The notes under the pieces were generated by a model. It was not told the DNA's origin. It saw nothing but the letters and a program-made list of their open reading frames with translations, and did not search any database. From Andreprevotia sp. IGB-42 (lineage in GTDB: Bacteria > Pseudomonadota > Gammaproteobacteria > Burkholderiales > Chitinibacteraceae), in assembly GCF_009848685.1 (NCBI RefSeq), contig NZ_WXTX01000013.1, forward strand, positions 62,001-126,000: a stretch of DNA of 64,000 nt, given 5' to 3'. Within the stretch, counting starts at the first letter, position 1. The number at the start of each line of letters is the position of its first letter. Both the position numbers and the translations under genes were made by a program. Positions 18,245 to 26,654 of the stretch are shown in pieces.

Positions 18245-18919
18245 ATGCCCGCAAGCTATCGCCCCACATCGCGTGAAGAACTCGCCCGCCTGTTCGGTTT
18301 GCCTTTGCCTGATGGTGAATGGGCGCAAGAGGCGGCTGAAGACAGCCTGGTGCCCATCGTGATCCAGGGCGAAGACGGCCGGCCGCGCGTGGTGCTGGCA
18401 AGCTTCGGCATGGTGCCCAAGGACAGGGTGCCTCCCAATGCCAGGCACTTCGCCACGACCAGCGCACCAGCTGAAACCATCGATGAAAAGCGCAGTTACC
18501 GGGTGTCGTGGCAAAAAGGCTTCCGCTGCCTGGTGCCGATGACCGCGCTGTACGAAACCAGTTATGAGCATGGCAAGCCCGAGCGTTACGCAATCGGCCT
18601 GCCCGATGGTGCACCCTTTGCGGTGGCGGGCATCTGGCGCCCATGGCTGACGCACGATGGGGAATGGCGGCCATGGCATGGTAGCGAGGCCGGGCATACC
18701 TTCTCTTTCAGCCACATCACCGTGAATGCAGACAATCACCCGGTGATGCGCCGCATGCGCAAGCCCGGCGCGGAAAAACGCTCGCTGGTGATCGTTGCTG
18801 CTGCCGATCATGCCGGCTGGCTATCGGCCGACCAGCCGCAGACGGCGCACAGTTATCTGGCTCTGCCGGATGCAGAAAGCCTGGCGGCGCAACCGGCCGC
18901 CGGGCAGCGCACAGCCTGA
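18245..18919 (+). CDS. SRAP (YedK/HMCES)-family protein lacking the catalytic Cys2
   Basis: 224-aa protein. SRAP proteins crosslink to abasic sites in single-stranded DNA through Cys2, exposed after Met removal. The family core is clear: SWQKGFRCLVPMTALYET, FAVAGIWRPW, and the histidine motif NHPVMRRMRKPG. The N-terminus, however, reads MPASYRPTSREELARLFG, where relatives have MCANYRPTS or similar, so residue 2 is Pro. No in-frame upstream start offers a Cys. Either it lost crosslinking ability or it uses another chemistry. No LexA-type box was found upstream. Confidence 0.8.
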   Translation: MPASYRPTSREELARLFGLPLPDGEWAQEAAEDSLVPIVIQGEDGRPRVVLASFGMVPKDRVPPNARHFATTSAPAETIDEKRSYRVSWQKGFRCLVPMTALYETSYEHGKPERYAIGLPDGAPFAVAGIWRPWLTHDGEWRPWHGSEAGHTFSFSHITVNADNHPVMRRMRKPGAEKRSLVIVAAADHAGWLSADQPQTAHSYLALPDAESLAAQPAAGQRTA

Positions 18920-18941
18920 GCGGCTGTGCGCATGGGGGTGC

Positions 18942-19808
18942 CTATTCGATATTCTGGATCTGCTCGCGCATCTGCTCGATCAATACCTTGAGCTCGATCG
19001 ATGCCTTGGTGTTTTCCACCGCTGTGGCCTTGGAGCCCAGCGTATTGGCTTCGCGGTTGAGTTCCTGCATCAGGAAATCGAGCCGCTTGCCGACTGCGCC
19101 GCCTTTTTTCAGGATGCGGCGTACTTCATCCAGATGGGTAGTCAGGCGCGACAGCTCTTCATCCACATCGATTTTCTGGGCGAACAGCACGATTTCCTGG
19201 CGCACGCGCTCATCGTCGGCGCTGCCCAACGCTTCGACCAGACGGGCGGTGAGCTTGGCTTCGTGATCGGCCACCAGTTGCGGAATGCGCGGCTTCACCT
19301 CGAGCACGATGGCGTCCATGCCGGCCACGCGCTCCAGCAGATGTTCCTTGAGTTTTTCGCCTTCGCGTGCGCGGCTGGCGTTGAAATCGACCAATGCCGC
19401 ATCGAGCAGGCTCATGGCGGTGGCAGTGAGCGTTTCGGCCTGCGGGGTTTCCTGATTGATCACACCGGGCCAGCGCAGCACTTCGCCCAGTGACAACTCG
19501 CGGCTGTCCGGCAGGAACTGACGGGCGGCCTGCGCCACGGCCAGCAACTCCTGTAACAGGCCGGTGTTCAGATCGAGCTTGCCGGCAACACCCGCCTGCG
19601 CGTTGAAATTGACGCGACATTCCAGCTTGCCGCGGCTGACCTTCTCGCCGATGCGTTCACGCATGCCGCCTTCCAGCGCGCGCAGTTCCTCTGGCAGGCG
19701 CAGGGTCAGATCAAGAAAACGCTGGTTGACTGCACGCAGCTCCACGCTGAGCGTGCCGCCTGCGAGGGCGGACTGGGCGATGGCGTAGCCGGTCATGCTG
19801 TGGATCAT
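18942..19808 (-). CDS. yicC: YicC-family endoribonuclease
   Basis: 288-aa YicC protein. It begins MIHSMTGYAIAQ, the typical start, and has VELRAVNQRFLDLTLRLPEELR. Its C-terminal DUF1732 part carries AVGKRLDFLMQELNREANTLGSK and ends with the helical KVLIEQMREQIQNIE. The family is associated with RNA decay and stationary-phase growth. Length is normal. It diverges from the kinase gene; the region between their chosen starts is 94 bp. Confidence 0.93.
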   Translation of the reverse strand: MIHSMTGYAIAQSALAGGTLSVELRAVNQRFLDLTLRLPEELRALEGGMRERIGEKVSRGKLECRVNFNAQAGVAGKLDLNTGLLQELLAVAQAARQFLPDSRELSLGEVLRWPGVINQETPQAETLTATAMSLLDAALVDFNASRAREGEKLKEHLLERVAGMDAIVLEVKPRIPQLVADHEAKLTARLVEALGSADDERVRQEIVLFAQKIDVDEELSRLTTHLDEVRRILKKGGAVGKRLDFLMQELNREANTLGSKATAVENTKASIELKVLIEQMREQIQNIE

Positions 19809-19902
19809 ATGTGTGCTCCGCAGTGCGCGCCTTTACTTTCAACCGGCGGACACCGACAATGTTTTGTATAAAGCACCGAGTATAACGGCAAGCCCCCACC
19901 GA

Positions 19903-20871
19903 ATGCCGACACCCAGCAATCAGCCGCTACCGCGCGGTTTCCAGCTTCTGAACTACACCGTCGCCAAGCTTCTGTCTGCTGGCGGGTTTTCCATCGTCTA
20001 TCTGGCGCACGACGAGAACGACTATCCGGTGGCGATCAAGGAGTACCTGCCCAACTCGCTGGCACTGCGCAAAGAGGGCGAAAAGGTTGCGGCCAGCAGC
20101 GACGAGAACCTGGCGCTGTTCCGCCATGGCCTGAAGTGCTTCTTCGAAGAAGGCAAGACACTCGCGCATATCCAGCATCCCAATATCGTGCGTGTGCTGA
20201 ACTTCTTCCGCGCCAACGATACCGTGTACATGGTGATGGAGTACGAGCGCGGCCGCACGCTGCAGAAGGAAATCCAGCTCAAGCACGGTCGCGAGGGCGT
20301 GGAGGAAAAGCTGATCCGCCACGTGTTCTATCACCTGCTCAACGGCTTGCGCGAGGTGCACCTGAACAAGCTGCTGCACCTGGATATCAAGCCGGCCAAT
20401 ATCTACATCCGCAAGGAAGGCTCGCCGGTGTTGCTCGATTTCGGCTCGGCACGCCAGACGCTCACGCAGGAACACAACCGGCTCACGCCGATGTACACGC
20501 CGGGCTTTGCCGCGCCCGAGCAATACAACAAGAAGGAAACGCTGGGGCCGTGGACGGATATCTATGGCATCGGCGCATCGATGTTCGCCTGCATCACCGG
20601 CACCGCACCGCAGCCGGCCGATCAGCGGCAAAAAGAAGAAAAACTGTTCGATTTGCGTGACCGCTATGGCGACCGTTATTCGCCCGAATTGCTGGACCTG
20701 ATCTGGCAATGCCTGCTGCTCGATCCCACCGAGCGGCCGCAAAGCGTGCCACAACTGCAAAAAGCCTTGCTGGAGCCGGCCTCGCCGCCCGCCAAGAAAC
20801 CGGGCTTCGTACGCAGCATCAAGCGCACGTGGCAAAACCTTACCGCGCGCCCCGTGCCGCCATCCCAATAA
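19903..20871 (+). CDS. Hanks-type serine/threonine protein kinase
   Basis: 322-aa soluble kinase. Visible motifs: glycine-rich loop LSAGGFSIVYLA, Lys46 in VAIKEY, a catalytic loop HLDIKPAN (His159, Asp161, Lys163; HLD in place of HRD), DFG at 179-181 and APE at 204-206. No membrane segment or extracellular sensor follows. The open frame extends to 19795, but that would overlap yicC, and the extra residues look non-kinase. ATG 19903 gives a clean kinase N-terminus. The PP2C gene follows after 6 bp, forming a kinase-phosphatase pair. No type VI secretion or forkhead-domain genes, which often accompany such pairs, lie nearby. Confidence 0.9.
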   Translation: MPTPSNQPLPRGFQLLNYTVAKLLSAGGFSIVYLAHDENDYPVAIKEYLPNSLALRKEGEKVAASSDENLALFRHGLKCFFEEGKTLAHIQHPNIVRVLNFFRANDTVYMVMEYERGRTLQKEIQLKHGREGVEEKLIRHVFYHLLNGLREVHLNKLLHLDIKPANIYIRKEGSPVLLDFGSARQTLTQEHNRLTPMYTPGFAAPEQYNKKETLGPWTDIYGIGASMFACITGTAPQPADQRQKEEKLFDLRDRYGDRYSPELLDLIWQCLLLDPTERPQSVPQLQKALLEPASPPAKKPGFVRSIKRTWQNLTARPVPPSQ

Positions 20872-20877
20872 TCCGCG

Positions 20878-21786
20878 ATGAAATTCACCGTATACCAGGA
20901 CAGCCGCACCGGCGGGCGCAAGTACAACCAGGACCGCGTTGGCTACTCATACAGCCGCAACGCATTGTTGCTGATCGTGGCCGATGGTATGGGCGGCCAC
21001 CTGCACGGCGAAGTGGCCGCACAGATCGCGGTGGAACTGATCCTCGATCAATTCCAGAAAAAGGCGCTGCCGGCACTGGATGACCCGCAGCGCTTTTTGC
21101 TGGACGCCTTCCAGCGCGCGCACGAGGCCATCTACCACTACGCGGCCAATCATCAACTGCTGGAAATCCCGCGCACCACCTGTGTGGCTGCCGTGGTGCA
21201 GGATGGCATTGCCTATTGGTCGCATACCGGTGATTCGCGGCTGTACATGGTGCGTGGCGGGCGCATCCTTCGGCAGACGCGCGATCATTCCAAGGTGCGC
21301 AAGCTGGTGGAAGACGGCAAGATCACCGCTGAAGAAGCGTTGACGCACCCGGAGCGCAACAAAATCTATTCCTGCCTGGGCGGCGCGTTTCCGCCGGAAA
21401 TCGATATCGGTGGGCGTGTCACGCTATCGGATGGCGATACGCTGCTGCTGTGCACCGACGGTTTCTGGGGCACGCTGGACGAAAGCGACATGACGCATTT
21501 CCTGGGGGCGTTCCCGGTCTTGTTTGCCATTCCGCAGCTGATGGATCGTGCGGAACTGCAGGGTGGCAAATTCGGCGACAACCTGACTGCACTGGGCATC
21601 AACTGGCACGACGATGGCCCTGATCTGCCCGACGATGGCTTCGTTTCCACGCAGCGGCTGGATCAGAACACCATCACTACGCATGTGGACCCGATCGACG
21701 CGAAATCGGCGGCGGAATTCACCGAAGACGATATCGAGAAAGCCATCGCGGAAATACAGGCGGCGATCAGCAAGTACTCCAAGTAA
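20878..21786 (+). CDS. PP2C-family serine/threonine phosphatase
   Basis: 302-aa metal-dependent phosphatase. Motifs: NQDR (Asp19), VADGMGGH (Asp36, Gly37), [22 protein letters not shown] and GDNLTALGI; together they supply the acidic residues that bind the metals. The last 60 residues (after NLTALGI) are acidic and probably extend beyond the fold. Spaced 6 bp from the kinase, it most likely reverses the kinase's phosphorylations. rph follows after 80 bp. Confidence 0.92.
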   Translation: MKFTVYQDSRTGGRKYNQDRVGYSYSRNALLLIVADGMGGHLHGEVAAQIAVELILDQFQKKALPALDDPQRFLLDAFQRAHEAIYHYAANHQLLEIPRTTCVAAVVQDGIAYWSHTGDSRLYMVRGGRILRQTRDHSKVRKLVEDGKITAEEALTHPERNKIYSCLGGAFPPEIDIGGRVTLSDGDTLLLCTDGFWGTLDESDMTHFLGAFPVLFAIPQLMDRAELQGGKFGDNLTALGINWHDDGPDLPDDGFVSTQRLDQNTITTHVDPIDAKSAAEFTEDDIEKAIAEIQAAISKYSK

Positions 21787-21820
21787 GGACATGCGCCCGG
21801 CAATTGCCACGGGGCACCCA

Positions 21821-21848
21821 GATCGGGCCGGTTATAATCGGCCCGATC
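21821..21848. promoter_or_regulatory. Perfect inverted repeat around a TATAAT box upstream of rph
   Basis: GATCGGGCCG at 21821-21830 is repeated as its exact complement at 21839-21848, with GTTATAAT between. TATAAT (21833-21838) is a consensus -10 hexamer about 28 bp before rph. No good -35 hexamer lies 16-18 bp upstream. It could be a promoter overlapped by an operator, or the GC arms could form a hairpin at the end of the PP2C transcript. Confidence 0.5.
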
Positions 21849-21866
21849 TTCATTCAAGGACACACC

Positions 21867-22583
21867 ATGCGCCAATCCGGCCGTACGCCCGCCCAACTTC
21901 GCCCGGTTCGCCTGACCCGCAACTACACCTGCCATGCCGAAGGATCGGTATTGGTGGAGTTTGGCAATACCAAGGTGCTGTGCACCGCCAGCGTGGAAGA
22001 AAATGTGCCGCCTTTCCTCAAGGGCAAAGGCCAGGGCTGGGTAACCGCCGAATACGGCATGCTGCCGCGTTCCACCGGCAGCCGCATGAAGCGCGAAGCG
22101 GCGCAAGGCAAGCAATCGGGCCGCACGCAGGAAATCCAGCGCCTGATCGGCCGCAGCCTGCGCGCGGTGGTGGACATGAAGGCGCTGGGCGAGCGCCAGA
22201 TCGTGCTCGATTGCGATGTGATCCAGGCTGATGGGGGTACACGCACTGCCAGCATCACCGGCGCATTCGTTGCGCTTGCCGATGCCATCAATGGCCTGAT
22301 CGCCGCCGGCAAGCTCACTGCCAGCCCGATCCGCGAACACGTTGCCGCCGTGTCGGTCGGGGTGGTCGATGGCGTGCCGCTGCTGGATCTGGATTACCCG
22401 GAAGACTCGGCGTGTGAAACCGACATGAATGTGGTGATGACCGCGGCAGGCCATTTCATCGAGGTGCAGGGTACGGCGGAAGGGGTGCCGTTCAGCCGTG
22501 CGGAAATGAACGCATTGCTGGACTTGGCCGATGCTGGCATCCGCGAGCTGATCACATTGCAGATTGCTGCACTGCAAGGTTGA
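21867..22583 (+). CDS. rph: Ribonuclease PH
   Basis: Phosphorolytic 3'-5' exoribonuclease that trims tRNA 3' ends. 238 aa, normal length. Family motifs: [33 protein letters not shown], the phosphate-binding [14 protein letters not shown], and the [14 protein letters not shown] active-site stretch. ATG 21867 is preceded by AAGGA and gives the standard MRQSGRTP start; the frame is open further upstream only through the promoter region. Confidence 0.96.
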   Translation: MRQSGRTPAQLRPVRLTRNYTCHAEGSVLVEFGNTKVLCTASVEENVPPFLKGKGQGWVTAEYGMLPRSTGSRMKREAAQGKQSGRTQEIQRLIGRSLRAVVDMKALGERQIVLDCDVIQADGGTRTASITGAFVALADAINGLIAAGKLTASPIREHVAAVSVGVVDGVPLLDLDYPEDSACETDMNVVMTAAGHFIEVQGTAEGVPFSRAEMNALLDLADAGIRELITLQIAALQG

Positions 22584-22612
22584 AGCCGGTTTTACCGTGA
22601 TCGCGCATGTTC

Positions 22613-22640
22613 ACACCATCGGGCCAGAACCCGATGGTGT
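22613..22640. terminator. Perfect 11-bp hairpin after rph
   Basis: ACACCATCGGG at 22613-22623 pairs with CCCGATGGTGT at 22630-22640 across a 6-base loop, 30 bp after the rph stop. A T run is missing on both sides (the next stretch is AGACATGTGC), so it is not a textbook terminator. It may still end or stabilise the rph transcript, or act as a binding site. Confidence 0.5.
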
Positions 22641-22664
22641 AGACATGTGCAGGTTTTAAAATAC

Positions 22665-22693
22665 CCGTCATATTTCACTCATCTCCCGGTCAT
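22665..22693 (+). promoter_or_regulatory. Pho box: three PhoB half-sites in 11-bp register
   Basis: CCGTCAT (22665), CACTCAT (22676) and CGGTCAT (22687) are direct repeats exactly 11 bp apart, separated by ATTT and CTCC. The PhoB consensus half-site is CTGTCAT with 4-bp AT-rich spacers. Ten bases after the last unit lies TAGCAT (22704-22709), a plausible -10, which is the normal layout when the Pho box replaces the -35. The downstream gene is a PhoX phosphatase, fitting phosphate-starvation control. Confidence 0.75.
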
Positions 22694-22754
22694 TTGGCAG
22701 GCCTAGCATCCATTCCTTGTTGTTTTTTCATGACACGTTGAATGGAGAGCCCGA

Positions 22755-24713
22755 ATGCCTTTTTCCCATGACGAAAGCCGCCGCCGCCTGCTGAAAATGC
22801 TGGGTGGCGCCCCATTGCTGCCGCTGGCTGCCGGTGGCAGCCTTGCCGCTATCCTGAGCGCCTGTAATTCGAGCGACGGCGATGCTGCCGTCGTTCCGAC
22901 TCTGGTACCAACCCCGACGCCGGTACCCAAGCTGAGCGCACTGGGCTTCAATTCGATGCCCGCGCCCAGCCTGGCCAATCCTGGCGCCATGGCCACCACC
23001 ACCGTGGGTTCCAGCTTGGTTGCCACCTACAGCGATGGCAGCAAGCAGACATTCGCACTCAAGTACGAGCCGTTCTTCGTCACCGGCGACATGGTTGCCG
23101 ATGGCAAGGGCGGCACCATCCTCGCCGGTGGTTATGTCGATATCAACAACAAGCCCATCATCGACAAGTCGGTGGTTGGCAAGGAACGCCAGTTCTTCTC
23201 CGATGCGCCGGACGGCTCATCACTGCTGACCCTGCCCAACGCAGCGGTACCGGGCCTGAAGGGCAAGCCGGTATTTGCCGTGGTGCAGTTCGAATACACC
23301 ACGCGTGACCAGAGCCTGGCTTCCACCTACGGCATGCTGCCATCGCCGATCGCCATCCTCACGCTGGATCAGGACCAGGCAACCGGCAAGCTCACGCTGG
23401 TGAAGTACCACAATGTGGATACCTCGGGCGTGAACGGTCTGTGGATCACCTGTGGCGCCAGCCTGTCGCCGTGGGGTACGCACCTGTCGAGCGAAGAGTA
23501 CGAACCGGATGCCAGCACCATTGCTGGCAACACCCAGTTCCAGAATTTCAGCAAGAACCTGTACGGCGACGCCACCAAGGCCAACCCGTATCACTACGGC
23601 CACATGCCGGAAGTCACCGTCAATCCGGACGGTACCGGCAGCATCAAGAAGCATTACTCGATGGGCCGCATCTCGCACGAGCTGGTGCAGGTGATGCCGG
23701 ATCAGCGCACCGCGCTGATGGGCGATGATGCCACCAACGGTGGCCTGTTCCTGTTCGTGGCCGACAAGGCCGCCGACCTGTCGTCGGGCACACTGTACGT
23801 GGCCAAGTGGACACAAACCTCTGGCACCGGCCCGGGTTCGGCCACGCTGACTTGGATCAAGCTGGGCAGCGCCAACAGCGCCGAAATCAAGGCACTGGCC
23901 GATACGCTCAAGGCGTCCGACATCATGGACATCAAGACCGCCGATCCGCTCGACGCCACCTATACCAAGATCGCGTTCAACGGCAAGTTCAACTGGATCA
24001 AGATCAAGCCGGGCATGGAAAAGGCCGCCGCCTTCCTGGAAACCCACCGCTACGCTGCCTACAAGGGCGGCAGCATGGGCTTCACCAAGATGGAAGGCAC
24101 CACAGTCAATACCAGGGACAAGATTGCCTACTCGGCCATGTCGTCGATCACCTCGTCGATGCTCAATGGCTCGGGCGACATCAAGGTGGAAGGCCCTACC
24201 TCCGGCGCCGTGTACGCGCTGAACCTGAAGGCTGGCCAGAACGACATTGGCGGCACTGCCATCAACAGCGAATGGGTGCCGGTCGACATGGCCCCGCCAG
24301 CGGCGCTGATCGGTGAGGACCTGAAAGTGGCCGATGCACTGGGCAACCTCTCCAACGCCGACAAGATCGCCAACCCGGACAACATCAAGTTTGCCGAGAA
24401 GCTGCGCACGCTGTTCATCGGTGAAGACAGTGGCCGTCACGTCAACAACTTCCTGTGGGCGTACAACGTCGATACCAAGGTGCTGTCGCGCATCCTGTCG
24501 ACGCCGTCGGGTGCAGAATCCACCGGCCTGCACGCGGTGGACGAAATTAACGGCTGGACCTACATCATGAGCAACTTCCAGCACCCGGGCGACTGGGAAA
24601 CACCGCTGCATGACGTGGTGAAACCCGTCCTCGATCCGCTGGTGCGCGCCAACTACAAGGACCGCTTCGGTGCTGCTGTCGGTTATCTGACCGGCGCCCA
24701 TATCGTAGCCTGA
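22755..24713 (+). CDS. phoX: PhoX-family (DUF839) alkaline phosphatase
   Basis: 652-aa phosphatase of the calcium/iron-dependent PhoX family that releases phosphate from organic esters outside the cytoplasm. The N-terminus combines a twin-arginine motif (SRRRLLKML) with a lipobox-like LSAC, then a Pro/Thr linker (VPTLVPTPTPVP). It may therefore be Tat-exported and lipid-anchored. Family motifs seen: GLWITCGASLSPWGTHLSSEEYEPD, HYSMGRISHELVQ, TALMGDDATNGGLFLFVA and IGEDSGRHVNNFLWAY. A GGAGAG ribosome-binding site precedes the ATG. A three-unit Pho box lies upstream and a terminator downstream; it is monocistronic. Confidence 0.93.
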   Translation: MPFSHDESRRRLLKMLGGAPLLPLAAGGSLAAILSACNSSDGDAAVVPTLVPTPTPVPKLSALGFNSMPAPSLANPGAMATTTVGSSLVATYSDGSKQTFALKYEPFFVTGDMVADGKGGTILAGGYVDINNKPIIDKSVVGKERQFFSDAPDGSSLLTLPNAAVPGLKGKPVFAVVQFEYTTRDQSLASTYGMLPSPIAILTLDQDQATGKLTLVKYHNVDTSGVNGLWITCGASLSPWGTHLSSEEYEPDASTIAGNTQFQNFSKNLYGDATKANPYHYGHMPEVTVNPDGTGSIKKHYSMGRISHELVQVMPDQRTALMGDDATNGGLFLFVADKAADLSSGTLYVAKWTQTSGTGPGSATLTWIKLGSANSAEIKALADTLKASDIMDIKTADPLDATYTKIAFNGKFNWIKIKPGMEKAAAFLETHRYAAYKGGSMGFTKMEGTTVNTRDKIAYSAMSSITSSMLNGSGDIKVEGPTSGAVYALNLKAGQNDIGGTAINSEWVPVDMAPPAALIGEDLKVADALGNLSNADKIANPDNIKFAEKLRTLFIGEDSGRHVNNFLWAYNVDTKVLSRILSTPSGAESTGLHAVDEINGWTYIMSNFQHPGDWETPLHDVVKPVLDPLVRANYKDRFGAAVGYLTGAHIVA

Positions 24714-24740
24714 TCGCCCATGCAATAACCCGCCGGCCTG

Positions 24741-24773
24741 ACAGCCCCGCTTGCAACAGCGGGGCTGTTTTCA
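24741..24773 (+). terminator. Rho-independent terminator of phoX
   Basis: A 10-bp perfect stem (ACAGCCCCGC/GCGGGGCTGT) with an 8-base loop and a TTTT tail, 27 bp after the phoX stop. Confidence 0.9.
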
Positions 24774-24898
24774 TTCCGTCTGGCTGTTGCGGCGGGCAAA
24801 TTTTGCCTATGGCACCGTATGTGGTGGCTGGCTGTTATAAAATTACCCGATGATTTCCTGCACCTACCGTCCCGCCATGCCGGGCAAGACCGCTGCCC

Positions 24899-25939
24899 AT
24901 GCCTGTTCACGCTGAATCAACCGCTCCGATTGCCCCGTCAGTGCCTGGCCGGCGCTTCTGTATCGCCCCCATGCTGGACTGGACCGACCGCTTTTACCGG
25001 CGTTTTGCGCGCGAGCTCAGCCACAATGCGTGGCTGTACACCGAAATGGTGAACACCGGCGCGATCATCCATGGCGACAAGATGCGCCATCTGCGCTTCG
25101 ATGCGGTCGAAAACCCGCTGGCTTTGCAACTGGGGGGCTCCGAGCCGGCTGACCTTGCCAAGTGCGCAAAGATTGCCGGGGACTGGGGCTACGACGAAGT
25201 GAACCTCAACGTGGGGTGCCCGTCCGAGCGCGTGCAGAGTGGCAGCTTTGGCGCGTGCCTGATGCTGGAACCCACCTTGGTGGCCGACTGCGTGAAAGCG
25301 ATGCGCGATGCCTGCAGCATCGACGTAACCATCAAGCACCGTATCGGCATCGATGCGGTGGAGGATTACGGCTTCCTGCTCAACTTCGTGGCCGAGGTGC
25401 ACGAGGCCGGCTGCAACACCTTCATCGTGCATGCGCGCAATGCCATCCTCAAGGGCCTCAGCCCCAAGGAAAACCGCGAGATCCCGCCGCTTAAATACGA
25501 TTACGTGTACCGGCTGAAGCGCGATCTGCCGCAGCTGGAAATCATCGTCAACGGCGGCATCAGCGATCATGCCGCTGCGCAAGCGCACCTGCAGCATGTG
25601 GATGGCGTGATGATAGGCCGCGAGGCCTATCACAACCCGTGGATGCTGGCCGAAGTGGATGCCCTTTACTACAGCAGCGGCTGGCATCCGCAGAGCCGCC
25701 ACGCTGCGATGCGCGCGTTACGTGGCTTTGTCGAGGCGGAGCTTGCCGATGGCGTGCCGCTGCGCATCGTTGCAAGGCATATACTGGGTTTGTTCCAGGG
25801 TGTGCCGGGTGCGCGCAACTGGCGGCGTACGCTATCGGACGCCAAATTGCTCAAGGGAGCGGGCTGGCCGTTGATCGAGACTGCATTGCTCGAACTGGCG
25901 CCCGCTATGGACGCCGATCTGACCGGGATAACACAATGA
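24899..25939 (+). CDS. dusA: tRNA-dihydrouridine(20/20a) synthase
   Basis: FMN enzyme that reduces uridines in the tRNA D-loop. 346 aa. Motifs: CIAPMLDWTDRFYRRFAREL, YTEMVNTGAI, the catalytic-Cys loop NLNVGCPSERVQSGSFGACL, IKHRIGID, HARNAILKGLSPKENREIPPL and NGGI. The MLDWTDRHxR-type start and HARNA..KGLSPKENR favour DusA over DusB/C. No strong ribosome-binding site is visible before ATG 24899. The stop overlaps the next gene's ATG (ATGA), coupling it to a protease gene. Confidence 0.95.
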   Translation: MPVHAESTAPIAPSVPGRRFCIAPMLDWTDRFYRRFARELSHNAWLYTEMVNTGAIIHGDKMRHLRFDAVENPLALQLGGSEPADLAKCAKIAGDWGYDEVNLNVGCPSERVQSGSFGACLMLEPTLVADCVKAMRDACSIDVTIKHRIGIDAVEDYGFLLNFVAEVHEAGCNTFIVHARNAILKGLSPKENREIPPLKYDYVYRLKRDLPQLEIIVNGGISDHAAAQAHLQHVDGVMIGREAYHNPWMLAEVDALYYSSGWHPQSRHAAMRALRGFVEAELADGVPLRIVARHILGLFQGVPGARNWRRTLSDAKLLKGAGWPLIETALLELAPAMDADLTGITQ

Positions 25940-26571
25940 AAAAATGGATGCTGCTGATGGTGGCGGCCCTGTTGTCTGCATCTGCGATGGCTGATGAAGT
26001 GACACTGATCGGTTTGCTTGGCGCCAAAGCCATGCTCAGGATCAATGGCAAGCAGCAGATACTGGCGGTAGGCCAGGAGGCCGGGGGCGTGAAATTGCTG
26101 CGTCTCGATGCCAACAGCGCATCGGTGCAGGTCGGCAAGCAAAGCCGCACGCTGCAACTGGGTGAAGGGTATGTGACTGTGAGTGCCAGCCAGGGCGACG
26201 GGGCCGGTTCCATCGTGGTGGCCGCAGATGAAGGCGGGCACTTCTATGTGGACCTGAAAGTGAATGGTCAGGCCCAGCGTGGCCTGATTGACACGGGCGC
26301 CAGCAATCTGTCGATGTCGCAGGTCATGGCCGATCAGCTGCATATCGATTACCAGAAAGGGCGGCAGACGGCGGCCAAGACCGCCAACGGCCTTGCCAAG
26401 GTGTGGGTGGTGACGGTACCGCGTGTCGACATCAACAATCTGGCGCTGTTCTCGGTCGAGGTGGCAGTGATTGAAAGTGCCGGACTCGACACCATACTGG
26501 TTGGTAGCTCGGTGCTGAACCGGTTCCAGATGAAGCGCGACAACGGCGTGCTGACCTTGATCAGGAAATAG
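25936..26571 (+). CDS. Retropepsin-like (clan AA) aspartic protease, exported
   Basis: 211-aa protein with a signal peptide (MKKWMLLMVAALLSASAMA). An N-terminal region of about 90 residues rich in short beta strands precedes a retropepsin-like domain with the active-site motif GLIDTGASNLSMS (Asp-Thr-Gly) and the flap/end motif TILVGSSVLNRFQMKRDNGVLTLI. A single DTG suggests a homodimeric enzyme. The family is known as the TIGR02281 clan-AA proteases; its substrates are not known to me. The start overlaps the dusA stop (ATGA), so I ignored the much longer upstream open frame, which only shadows dusA. Confidence 0.85.
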   Translation: MKKWMLLMVAALLSASAMADEVTLIGLLGAKAMLRINGKQQILAVGQEAGGVKLLRLDANSASVQVGKQSRTLQLGEGYVTVSASQGDGAGSIVVAADEGGHFYVDLKVNGQAQRGLIDTGASNLSMSQVMADQLHIDYQKGRQTAAKTANGLAKVWVVTVPRVDINNLALFSVEVAVIESAGLDTILVGSSVLNRFQMKRDNGVLTLIRK

Positions 26572-26654
26572 CCGCTGCCGGCACCTTGCCATTGCCGTGC
26601 CGGACCCCGCCATTGCCCGCATCCGTCGGGCGAGGCCAGACTGGATATATAGAC

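Noticed and set aside
19903-21786. Part of a type VI secretion cluster
   Set aside because: No Tss, Hcp, VgrG or FHA genes within the window.
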